Source: DASSJM01 sp049587975
Lineage (GTDB): Bacteria > Actinomycetota > UBA4738 > HRBIN12
Length of the DNA stretch: 11,692 bases
Reading direction: 5' to 3'
NCBI GenBank assembly: GCA_049587975.1
Contig: JBAVEY010000268.1
Coordinates: forward strand, 1 to 11,692
Below the pieces are notes generated by a model that saw only the letters and a program-made list of their open reading frames with translations, had not been told where the DNA came from and ran no database searches. This document shows positions 1 to 5,899 of the stretch, one piece after another. Positions within the stretch are counted from its first letter, which is position 1, and each line of letters begins with the position of its first letter. The position numbers and the translations under genes are program-made.

Positions 1-236
1 CCTTGGCCCGCGGGCTCGCGCTGAACGCCCCGGAGGCGACGGCCTTGATCTGCGACGAGATGCACATGGCGGCTCGGTCCGGCGCCTCGTTCGACGAGGT
101 GCTCGAGGCGGGCCGGCGGGCCGTCGCGGCCGAGCAGCTCATGCCCAGCGTGGCCAACCTGATCGACGAGATCCGCCTCGAGGTGCTCCTCGACGAGGGG
201 AGCCGGCTCGTCGTCCTTCGGAGGCCGTGGGGATGA
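1..236 (+). CDS. ureA: Urease gamma subunit, 5' end cut off by window edge
   Basis: Structural subunit of urease, which hydrolyses urea to ammonia and carbamate in the cytoplasm. The first readable residues (LARGLALNAPEA) match the family motif LARGLxLNxPEA, which normally lies about 22 residues after the start. The TTG at base 3 therefore reads as an internal leucine and is not the start codon; the true start lies upstream of the window. About 77 of the usual ~100 residues are present. The C-terminus (IDEIRLEVLLDEGSRLVVLRRPWG region) follows the family pattern of an acidic strand, then DGT/SKLV and a final proline-containing tail. The stop overlaps the ureB start in an ATGA (233-236), which implies translational coupling. 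The identity is secure from the motif plus the order gamma-beta-alpha. Confidence 0.9.
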   Translation, partial: LARGLALNAPEATALICDEMHMAARSGASFDEVLEAGRRAVAAEQLMPSVANLIDEIRLEVLLDEGSRLVVLRRPWG

Positions 237-487
237 GCGACCCGATCGTGCTCGCGCCCGGGCGCGACCGGATCACGCTCGAGGTGACGAACACGTCGTC
301 CCGCGTCGTCCGCGTCTCCTCCCACTACCCCTTCTGGCGGACGAACCGGCGACTCGAGTTCGATCGCGAGGCCGCGCGGGGCTTCCGCCTCGACGTCCCC
401 GCGGGCTCGTCCATCCGGTTCGCGCCGGGCGAGACCCGCGAGGTCACGCTCATCCGCTACGGCGGCCGGGGAGGCATCGATGGCTGA
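233..487 (+). CDS. ureB: Urease beta subunit, short and divergent
   Basis: Second structural subunit of urease, forming the gamma-beta-alpha heterotrimer. The 84-residue protein keeps the family core: APGRDRITLEVTNT, SHY, a FDREAARGFRLDVPAG segment and a FAPGETREVTL segment. The usual length is about 100. Compared with Klebsiella UreB it lacks roughly nine N-terminal residues and about 20 C-terminal residues (the FGFxG...N tail). The near-invariant HYHF reads HYPF here. The ATG at 233 is chosen over the in-frame GTG at 227 because GGAGG at 220-224 lies 8 nt before it (only 2 nt before the GTG) and because it gives the ATGA overlap with ureA. It overlaps ureC by 8 nt. The family call is firm. 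Whether the short form assembles normally cannot be read from sequence. Confidence 0.88.
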   Translation: MSDPIVLAPGRDRITLEVTNTSSRVVRVSSHYPFWRTNRRLEFDREAARGFRLDVPAGSSIRFAPGETREVTLIRYGGRGGIDG

Positions 488-2144
488 GCTGTCGCGCGAG
501 GAGTACGCGCGGCGGTTCGGGCCGACCACGGGCGACCGCGTGCGCCTGGGCGACACGGACCTGTGGATCCGGGTGGAGGACGACCACGTCGGCTACGGGG
601 ACGAACCGATCTGGGGGTACGCGAAGAACTTCCGCTCGCGGATGGCGCAGTTCGACCGCGCCACCTCCGAGAGCGAGCTCGACATGCTGATCGCCGGCGT
701 GCTCGTCGTGGACCCGTTCCTCGGCATCGTGAAGACGAACATCGGGATCAAGGACGGCCGGATCGTCGGATTCGGCCGCGCCGGCAGCCCCGACATCACC
801 GACGGCGTCGAGCTGCAGATCGGCCCGAACACGTGGCCCGTGAACGGTTACTGGCTCATCGCGACGGCCGGCGCGATCGACAGCCACGTGCATCTCATCA
901 CGCCGAGGCTCGTGCCGGTGGCGCTGTCGGCCGGCGTCACCACGCTCATCACGGCCGGCTTCGAGGAGCCGCCGTACGTGATGGACACGACCTACCGGGC
1001 GTTCGAGGGGCTGCCGGTGAACCTCGGCCTCCAGGCGAGCGCCCGCACGGACGTCCCCGGCCAGGTCGACCGCGTGATCGAGGCGGGCGCGTGCGGCCTC
1101 AAGGTCCACGAGGACTGGGGCGCGTACCCCGAGATCGTCGACGCCACGCTGGAGCGCGCCGAGGCGCAAGACGTCGCCGTGTGCCTGCACACGGACGGGC
1201 TCAACGAGTCCTGCGAGCTCGAGGACACGGTCGAGGCGATCGCGGGCCGCGTGGTCCACGCGTACCACGTGGAGGGCGTGGGCGGGGGCCACGTGCCGGA
1301 CGTGATCGGCCTGGTCCGCGAGCCGAACGTCGTCTGCTCCTCGACGACCCCGACGATCCCGTACGGCCGCGCGACGGCGGCCGAGCACCTGGAGATGATC
1401 CTCGCGGTGCATGGCGGCTCGCCCGAGGTGCCCGAGGACGTCGAGGCCGCGCGCGAACGGATCCACCCCGCGACGATGGCGGCCGAGGGACCCCTGCACG
1501 AGCTGGGGGCGATCTCGATCGTGAACAGCGACTCCCAGGGCATGGGCCGGATCGGCGAGACCATCCGCCGGACCTGGCAGCTCGCCCACGTCATGAAGGC
1601 GTGGGCGGGGGAGGAGCAGGGCGACGACAACGCCCGGGTCGTGCGCTACCTGGCCAAGGTCACGGCCGAGCCGGCGCGCGTCCACGGGATCGAGGCGGAC
1701 GTGGGGTCCCTGCGCCCCGGTCGCCTGGCCGACATCGTCCTGTGGCGGCCCGCCGCGTTCGGCGTGAGGCCCGAGTTGATCCTGAAGGCCGGTGCCTTCG
1801 CCTGGGGCGCCCTCGGCCAGGGGAACGCCACGGTGGAGGGGGCCGAACCGATCAGGTACGGCGGGCATTGGGGAGCGCTCGGCGATGCAGCCGCGGCGCT
1901 GTCGACGACGTTCGTCTCGAGGGCCGCGCTTGAGGGAGGCATCCGTGAGCGGCTCGAAAGCCGGAGGCGGTTCGCGGCGGTGACCGGTACGCGTTCGGCC
2001 ACCAGGGGATCGCTGGGCCACAACACCGCGGTGCTTCCGATCGAGGTCGATCCTGGTGACGGGACCGTGACGCTCGACGGGCACGTCTTGTCAGTCGACC
2101 CGATCTCGGAGGTTCCACTGAGTCGCAGGTATCTGTTGGCCTGA
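480..2144 (+). CDS. ureC: Urease alpha (catalytic) subunit, divergent
   Basis: Catalytic amidohydrolase subunit of urease with a predicted dinickel centre; 554 residues against the usual ~567. All metal ligands can be placed: H136 and H138 (SHVH), carbamylated K208 (GLKVHEDWGA), H237 (LHTDGLNES), H263 (AYHVEG) and D351 (SDSQGMGR). H210, the flap histidine H311 and R327 (Klebsiella R336) are also kept. Several hallmarks are changed. The flap cysteine (Klebsiella C319) is V310. The GTGPAAGT...TPGPW active-site loop is replaced by a segment 11 residues shorter (FEEPPYVMDTT, about 161-171). The FGGGKVIRDGMGQ motif reads WGYAKNFRSRMAQ, and SQAMGR reads SQGMGR. The start at ATG 480 has GGGGAGG at 468-474, 5 nt upstream. 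No ureE/F/G/D gene follows. It is probably a working urease or close relative, since the metal site is intact, but substrate and rate are uncertain. Confidence 0.9.
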   Translation: MAELSREEYARRFGPTTGDRVRLGDTDLWIRVEDDHVGYGDEPIWGYAKNFRSRMAQFDRATSESELDMLIAGVLVVDPFLGIVKTNIGIKDGRIVGFGRAGSPDITDGVELQIGPNTWPVNGYWLIATAGAIDSHVHLITPRLVPVALSAGVTTLITAGFEEPPYVMDTTYRAFEGLPVNLGLQASARTDVPGQVDRVIEAGACGLKVHEDWGAYPEIVDATLERAEAQDVAVCLHTDGLNESCELEDTVEAIAGRVVHAYHVEGVGGGHVPDVIGLVREPNVVCSSTTPTIPYGRATAAEHLEMILAVHGGSPEVPEDVEAARERIHPATMAAEGPLHELGAISIVNSDSQGMGRIGETIRRTWQLAHVMKAWAGEEQGDDNARVVRYLAKVTAEPARVHGIEADVGSLRPGRLADIVLWRPAAFGVRPELILKAGAFAWGALGQGNATVEGAEPIRYGGHWGALGDAAAALSTTFVSRAALEGGIRERLESRRRFAAVTGTRSATRGSLGHNTAVLPIEVDPGDGTVTLDGHVLSVDPISEVPLSRRYLLA

Positions 2145-2168
2145 TCAGCTGGTAGAGGGATCGAGCAT

Positions 2169-2198
2169 GAGCCGCGGCTGCGTGGACCGTGTGTCGTC
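2169..2198 (-). repeat. Dispersed intergenic repeat, copy A
   Basis: Read on the minus strand it begins GACGACACACGGTCC and ends GGCTC. It matches copy B (5753-5782) with 3 mismatches over 33 nt when extended to 2166-2198. On its plus-strand side it continues into GGAGCACGATCGGCGGATCG (2204-2223), which also recurs near copy B. It lies 24 bp past the ureC stop. Confidence 0.6.
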
Positions 2199-2397
2199 TA
2201 CGTGGAGCACGATCGGCGGATCGGGAGGTGGCGGACCGTCTGTTTGAGGGGGAGAAGGCGGTCCTCCACGTGATGGGCTGAGTGGGAGGCCGCGCCGGGG
2301 CGCCGACATCCGTAACGCGCTGAGTGTGTGTCGCCGGGTGGTCCCTTGCAAAGGCGAGCGGCCAATCACTAGTGTCTCGACCAGCTACCCATGGGCT

Positions 2398-2403
2398 GAG
2401 GGA
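2398..2403 (+). promoter_or_regulatory. Ribosome binding site deciding the S53 peptidase start
   Basis: GAGGGA lies 6 nt before the GTG at 2410. This makes that GTG the likely start rather than the ATG at 2326 in the same frame. The shorter protein then begins directly with a classic signal peptide, which supports the choice. Confidence 0.7.
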
Positions 2404-2409
2404 TTTCAC

Positions 2410-4323
2410 GTGTCCAAGCGGTCTGACTTTGCGCGGCTCTCCTTGCTGCTGGTCTTCATCCTGCTTGTCCTCCCGCCTACCCCCTCAGCGGCAGGACCAC
2501 ACGAAGGCCGCCTCCGCCTCGTGGGGAGCACGGCGCCGTACGCCAGGGCTTCAGCGCTGGTTCGAGACGCAGCCGACGTCGAGGTCGTGGACTTCCAGAT
2601 GTACCTGGGTCTTCGTGATCGGACCGGAGCCGTCACCGTCCTCGCTCGGGTCTCCGACCCGGCGAGCCGCTTGTACGGGCAGTACCTCACGCCAGCTGAG
2701 TTCCGGGCGCGCTTTTCCCGTCCCGAGGCGGACGTGACCGCCGTTTCGACGTGGCTCCGCGACGAGGGCTTTCAGGTCAGCGCGGCGCCGGCGAATCATC
2801 TGTACGTCCCCGCAACCGGAACGGTCGCCCAGGTCGAGCGAAGCTTCGACGTCTCGATGAACTACTACCGCTCGGGACGTCAGTTGCTCCGGGCGCCGGC
2901 CGAGGCTCCGACGATCCCCGCGTCGCTTGCCAGTCAAGTCGATGGGATCCTTGGGCTAGCTGAGACGCGTGTGCATCCGAACATCAGACGGGCCCCCCCG
3001 CCGCCGGCCTTCGTCAATGCTCCGCCGTGCTCGCGTTTCTGGGGCCAGAAGCTTGCCTCCGACAAGCCCGAAGCGTACGGGGAGGTCCAGCCGTACGCCC
3101 CCTGCGGCTATACGCCGGAGCAGCTGCAAGCCGCCTATGGCACCAGCGAGGCGATCGCGGACGGGAACGACGGCACGGGTGTCACGGTCGCCATCATCGA
3201 CGCCTATCTAGCGCCCACGCTGCAGGAGGATCTCGACACGTACTCCGACCTTCACGGGCTCCCCCGAACGACCCTGGAGATCTTCGCGGAGCCCGTGAGG
3301 CGAGGAAGCGTGGCGAATCAGCAGGGATGGTACGGGGAGCAGACGCTGGACGTCCAGGCGGTGCACGCGATGGCGCCGGGAGCATCGATCGTGTACTGGG
3401 GCGCGGCGAGCAGCGGGGGCAGCGACATCCGCAAAGCCATGATCGACATCGTCGATAACCACCGCGCAGACCTCATCAGCAACTCGTACGGGGTCTTCGG
3501 CGAGCAGGTCCCGACCAAGGGCATCGTTGCCGACAGCGACGTGTACATCCAGGCGGGGATCGAAGGGATCGGCGTCTACTTCTCCTCGGGAGACGATGGC
3601 GACGAGATCGCCACGCTTGGCTACCGGACCGTGGACTGGTCCGCCTCGAGTCCGTACGTGACCGCCGTTGGAGGAACCAGCCTCGGCGTGGGGGCGATGG
3701 ACGAGTACCTGTTCGAGACCGGGTGGGGCACGACCAACAGCGATCTGCGGCACGGCGAGTGGAGGCCGGAACCCCCCGGAAGCTTCGTCTACGGGAGCGG
3801 CGGCGGCACAAGCATGCTCTTCCCCGAGCCCAGCTATCAGCAGGGCGTGGTCCCGGCCTCACTGTCCGGGTACTGGGGGATCGGCTTCGACAACCGCGTC
3901 GTCCCCGACATCGCGACGGTGGGGGACCCGAATACCGGGATGCTCGTCGGTGAGACCCAGGTCTTCCCGAAAGGCTCGGCGCGCTACGGCGAGTACCGGA
4001 TCGGTGGAACCAGCCTGTCGTGTCCGCTGATGGCCGGGATCATGGCGCTCGCCGACCAGCGGGCCGGGACACCGCATGGGTTCGCGAATCCGGCCCTGTA
4101 CGCGCTCGCCGGAACCGGCGCCGTCCGCGACATCGTCGACCCGGCTACCACGATGGCCGTCGTCCGAGCCAACTACGTGAACGACGTCAATGCCAAGCAA
4201 GGTGTGTACTACGTGCTCCGCTCGCTGAACCAGACCGGCACGCTGCAAACGATCCCGGGGTACGACGACGTCACCGGTATCGGCTCACCAAACGGGGAGG
4301 CGTTCCTGCAGGCGCTCGACTAG
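2410..4323 (+). CDS. Secreted S53 (sedolisin/kumamolisin-like) serine endopeptidase
   Basis: Exported serine-carboxyl peptidase, made as a proenzyme and typically active at low pH. The 637-residue product starts at GTG (RBS at 2398). A signal peptide spans about residues 1-28: basic SKR, hydrophobic LSLLLVFILLVL, then PSAA before cleavage. A Pro-kumamolisin activation domain follows at about 35-185, and the catalytic domain runs from about 230 to 637. Catalytic residues are visible: E310 and D314 in YGEQTLDVQ, the oxyanion Asp in SSGDDGD (D395), and the nucleophile S535 in GGTSLSCP. The C-terminal calcium site is represented by D574-I575 (RDI) and GYDD (about 617-620), followed by VTGIGSPNG. 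Cys207 and Cys232 may form a disulfide. No membrane anchor follows, so it is probably released. Codon use matches its neighbours. It stands alone as a transcription unit, with the arylsulfatase scar just downstream. Confidence 0.93.
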   Translation: MSKRSDFARLSLLLVFILLVLPPTPSAAGPHEGRLRLVGSTAPYARASALVRDAADVEVVDFQMYLGLRDRTGAVTVLARVSDPASRLYGQYLTPAEFRARFSRPEADVTAVSTWLRDEGFQVSAAPANHLYVPATGTVAQVERSFDVSMNYYRSGRQLLRAPAEAPTIPASLASQVDGILGLAETRVHPNIRRAPPPPAFVNAPPCSRFWGQKLASDKPEAYGEVQPYAPCGYTPEQLQAAYGTSEAIADGNDGTGVTVAIIDAYLAPTLQEDLDTYSDLHGLPRTTLEIFAEPVRRGSVANQQGWYGEQTLDVQAVHAMAPGASIVYWGAASSGGSDIRKAMIDIVDNHRADLISNSYGVFGEQVPTKGIVADSDVYIQAGIEGIGVYFSSGDDGDEIATLGYRTVDWSASSPYVTAVGGTSLGVGAMDEYLFETGWGTTNSDLRHGEWRPEPPGSFVYGSGGGTSMLFPEPSYQQGVVPASLSGYWGIGFDNRVVPDIATVGDPNTGMLVGETQVFPKGSARYGEYRIGGTSLSCPLMAGIMALADQRAGTPHGFANPALYALAGTGAVRDIVDPATTMAVVRANYVNDVNAKQGVYYVLRSLNQTGTLQTIPGYDDVTGIGSPNGEAFLQALD

Positions 4324-4358
4324 AACCTCGTGCGGCTTGGCGCGGAACCGCCGTTCTA
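4321..4358 (+). terminator. Inverted repeat spanning the S53 gene stop codon
   Basis: TAGAAC (4321-4326, including the TAG stop) pairs with GTTCTA (4353-4358). An inner GCGG (4332-4335) can pair with CCGC (4348-4351). No T-run follows, so it is at best a weak or Rho-assisted terminator, or a mark of the junction with the decayed DNA that follows. Confidence 0.3.
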
Positions 4359-4360
4359 GC

Positions 4361-4528
4361 ATCGAGCACCTCGACGACTTCGGCAGCCCGGGATCGCACG
4401 GCGCCTATCCCACCGCTTTGGCATACGCCGCCTCGACGCCGTTCACCTACGGCAAAGAGGTGACCTCGGCTGGGGGAACCAGCACGGCGATGGTTGTCTC
4501 TTGGCCTGCGCGCATCAAGGACCACGGC
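4361..4528 (+). pseudogene. Arylsulfatase gene fragment
   Basis: In one plus-strand frame about 56 residues match the central-to-late part of bacterial type I arylsulfatases: IEHLDDFGSPGSHGAYP, then TPFTYGKEVTSAGGTS and AMVVSWPARIKDHG. The family pattern here is (I/L)D(D/E)xGxPxxxxHYP...NTPFxWTKQVxSxxGGTRNxMVVSWPxxIKxxG. A whole enzyme has about 500-780 residues. Here the catalytic CxPSR motif and everything else are missing, and neither the upstream sequence (peptidase gene) nor the downstream frames continue the match. GGTRN reads GGTST and TKQV reads GKEV, so the piece has also drifted. It opens 37 bp after the peptidase stop. It is best seen as a remnant of a lost arylsulfatase gene with no function of its own. 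Confidence 0.75.
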
Positions 4529-5241
4529 GTCGGCAAGGATCGAGTTGGACTGGTATGAATCCGGCGACGTGACCGAGCAGCCCGAGATGCTGGACAGCAG
4601 GCGACCGGCGCCAGTGGATGCGCCAATGACGCGTCATGAACTCCTATGCGGCGGAAGCGGCCGCAGCTCGGGCACAATGTGCTTCACCTCGTCGCCCCAC
4701 CTTGTCAGTTCATGGACGCAAGTCTGTCTACGCAGGGCTCCGAGGGCAGGTGGGGGGAGGACCCGGCGCACAGAGCTCAGCAGCTTGGATACAAGGTGCA
4801 GCGAACCGCGTGTCGTCGCTTGACTGGCTGCGGGCCCGAAGAACCGTTTGTCGTGCAACGGTGGAAGACCACCCGCGCGTCGTCGGGGTCCCGCGGGCTG
4901 GCGCGAACCAAGGTCCGACTCCCTGCCCGATCGATCTTGCAGAGGCCTAGCGCGATTCACAATCGGCCACACGGACTGATCCTTGCGATTCTCTGCGATC
5001 ATAATCCGGCGGGGAAGTCCAGGACCGCCTGAACGAAACTCGTCGGCGATCGGGGCCGAGATTGAGCGTCTGGTGGAGCTCGGAGGGATCCGCCTCCGAC
5101 ACATGGAGGACGGCGAGGCTTGGACGCCCTTCAAGATCCAGAGGGAAGCGAGTTTTCGCGTCTTCGAGACCTTTGACTATTCCAGTCCGCATCTCGCGAT
5201 CGAGCCAAGAGTCATTCGGGGCGCCAGGCCCGCCCATGGCG
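4529..5241. other. Gene-free, apparently decayed stretch
   Basis: About 700 bp between the arylsulfatase scar and the DUF1918 gene. Open frames exist on both strands (for example 4634-5134 minus and 4983-5255 plus), but none resembles a known family. They overlap one another and lack good ribosome binding sites. Third-position GC is weaker than in the real genes; a rough count over 5060-5240 in the best plus frame is about two thirds. It contains repeat copy D. The likeliest reading is degraded former coding DNA. Confidence 0.5.
4788..4817 (-). repeat. Dispersed intergenic repeat, copy D (divergent)
   Basis: Minus-strand reading begins GACGACACGCGGTTCGCTGC. It agrees with copy C (10203-10232) at 23 of 30 positions by hand alignment, and with copy B at about 20 of 30. 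The GACGACAC block that starts every copy is intact. It lies in the decayed stretch. Confidence 0.4.
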
Positions 5242-5242
5242 C
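5221..5242 (-). terminator. Possible hairpin at the end of the DUF1918 gene
   Basis: GCGCCA (5221-5226) and TGGCGC (5237-5242) form a 6-bp GC-rich stem that abuts the TAG stop of the DUF1918 gene. GG/CC pairing can extend the stem past a bulged A. There is no U-run after it on the minus strand, so termination is only suggested. Confidence 0.3.
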
Positions 5243-5604
5243 TAGGTTGGGATGATGCGTGCTGTGCCACCGCCCGGGGAGATGATGGTCTCACGCCCGT
5301 CCCCCCACCTTACCTGGTATCTGACGCTGAACTCGCCCACTGTGACCTTCAGGATTTCCCCCTCACGAGCTGGGGAGCCAACCTGGGGCGAGTCGATGAC
5401 GATGATGTCGCCCGGTCGCGCCGGCATCGCGCTCGAAGATGCACGCCTGGAGGGCCTCGCGGAACGGCCGGTCACCTTCACAGGGGCTTTGGTCGTTGCC
5501 CTCTTACCGCTGACCTTCTTCGGGGTGCTCGTCTTGGCCGAGGCCATGTCCCCAGTGGTCTTCTTGGTCTTCGTGTTCTTAGCTGTGGCCTTCTTCCCTG
5601 GCAC
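5242..5604 (-). CDS. DUF1918 protein with lysine-rich histone-like N-terminal tail
   Basis: A 120-residue protein. Residues 60-120 are a DUF1918 domain: a start like MPARPGDIIVI, a central VGSPAREGEILKV, then YQVRWGDGRETIISPGGG and a short end. DUF1918 proteins are small actinobacterial beta-barrel-like proteins of unknown role, usually about 60-70 residues. Residues 1-59 form a low-complexity basic tail of K, A, T, S and P (GKKATAKNTKTKKTT, then STPKKVSGKRATTKAP). I count 12 Lys, 5 Arg and one Asp, which resembles the tails of histone H1 or mycobacterial HupB. The GTG start at 5604 is chosen for its GGGAGG 6 nt upstream. Internal starts at 5547 (ATG) or 5427 (ATG, bare domain) are possible but have weaker support. 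Nucleic-acid binding through the tail is an inference. No operon partner is evident. Confidence 0.8.
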   Translation of the reverse strand: MPGKKATAKNTKTKKTTGDMASAKTSTPKKVSGKRATTKAPVKVTGRSARPSRRASSSAMPARPGDIIVIDSPQVGSPAREGEILKVTVGEFSVRYQVRWGDGRETIISPGGGTARIIPT

Positions 5605-5610
5605 TGTTCG

Positions 5611-5616
5611 CCTCCC
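5611..5616 (-). promoter_or_regulatory. Ribosome binding site of the DUF1918 gene
   Basis: GGGAGG on the minus strand, 6 nt before GTG 5604. It decides that the lysine-rich tail is part of the protein and is not untranslated leader. Confidence 0.7.
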
Positions 5617-5752
5617 TACCGATTGCTCTTTCTCCAGCCTACTTCTTCGACTGTGCGGAAGGCCGGCGGATGCCCTGCCACGAGGGCTGTTCCTGCGGAT
5701 AGACCGAGTTGCCGTTCCTGCACCGGGTTGTCCGCTCTGGCGTCGAAGACAA

Positions 5753-5782
5753 GAGCCCCGGCGGCGTGGACCGTGTGTCGTC
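5753..5782 (-). repeat. Dispersed intergenic repeat, copy B
   Basis: Nearly identical to copy A: the 19 nt of its plus-strand reading that end in GTGTCGTC are exact. About 38 bp further along the plus strand a second, weaker unit (GGACCGCGTGCCATC, 5806-5820) leads into GGAGCAGAGATCGGCGGATCG-like sequence at 5826-5846. That segment directly follows the first unit in copy A. Confidence 0.6.
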
Positions 5783-5899
5783 GATCGCTGAAGCCGAAGG
5801 CAGAAGGACCGCGTGCCATCCGCACGGAGCAGAGATCGGCGGATCGCAAGGCCCGCGTGGGTTGGCTTGCCAACGAAGTTGTTCGGACCGGAGGCGAGA

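Larger units (their letters stand above)
2145..2409. other. Gap between ureC and the S53 peptidase gene
   Basis: This 265-bp stretch has no convincing gene. It begins directly after the ureC stop and carries one copy of the dispersed repeat (2169-2198), extended to about 2223 by a second block. A weak inverted repeat, GGACCG (2233-2238) with CGGTCC (2259-2264), lies within it and has no following T-run. It should contain the promoter of the peptidase gene, but I could not pick convincing -35/-10 boxes. Confidence 0.5.
5605..5899. other. Gap upstream of the DUF1918 gene
   Basis: About 295 bp between the cyclase gene stop and the DUF1918 start, both on the minus strand. It holds repeat copy B and its second block (about 5806-5846). 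I find no convincing gene in it. A DUF1918 promoter should lie here, but I could not choose boxes with confidence. Confidence 0.45.

Noticed and set aside
450..2084. Long open frame (544 codons) antisense to ureC, and a 456-codon plus-strand frame inside it (563-1933).
   Set aside because: Both are Arg/Gly/Ala/Asp-rich shadow frames caused by high GC at third positions of ureC. No family resemblance.
2145..2157. TCAGCTGGTAGAG directly after the ureC stop, identical to a common tRNA D-arm sequence.
   Set aside because: No D-stem closes, no T-loop (TTCRA) or acceptor stem is found at the right distance. Most likely chance; there is no partner site to support an attachment site.
2233..2264. Inverted repeat GGACCG/CGGTCC after ureC as a terminator.
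   Set aside because: Only 6 bp with a 20-nt loop and no T-run; too weak to call.
4634..5134. 166-codon minus-strand open frame in the decayed stretch.
   Set aside because: No recognisable domain, Arg/Pro/Ser-rich composition, no ribosome site, and it overlaps equally open frames on the other strand.
4983..5255. 90-codon plus-strand frame with protein-like text (EIERLVELGGIRLRHMEDGE).
   Set aside because: Not recognised, modest third-position GC, no good start, and it runs into the DUF1918 gene. It could be a remnant, but I cannot support a gene.
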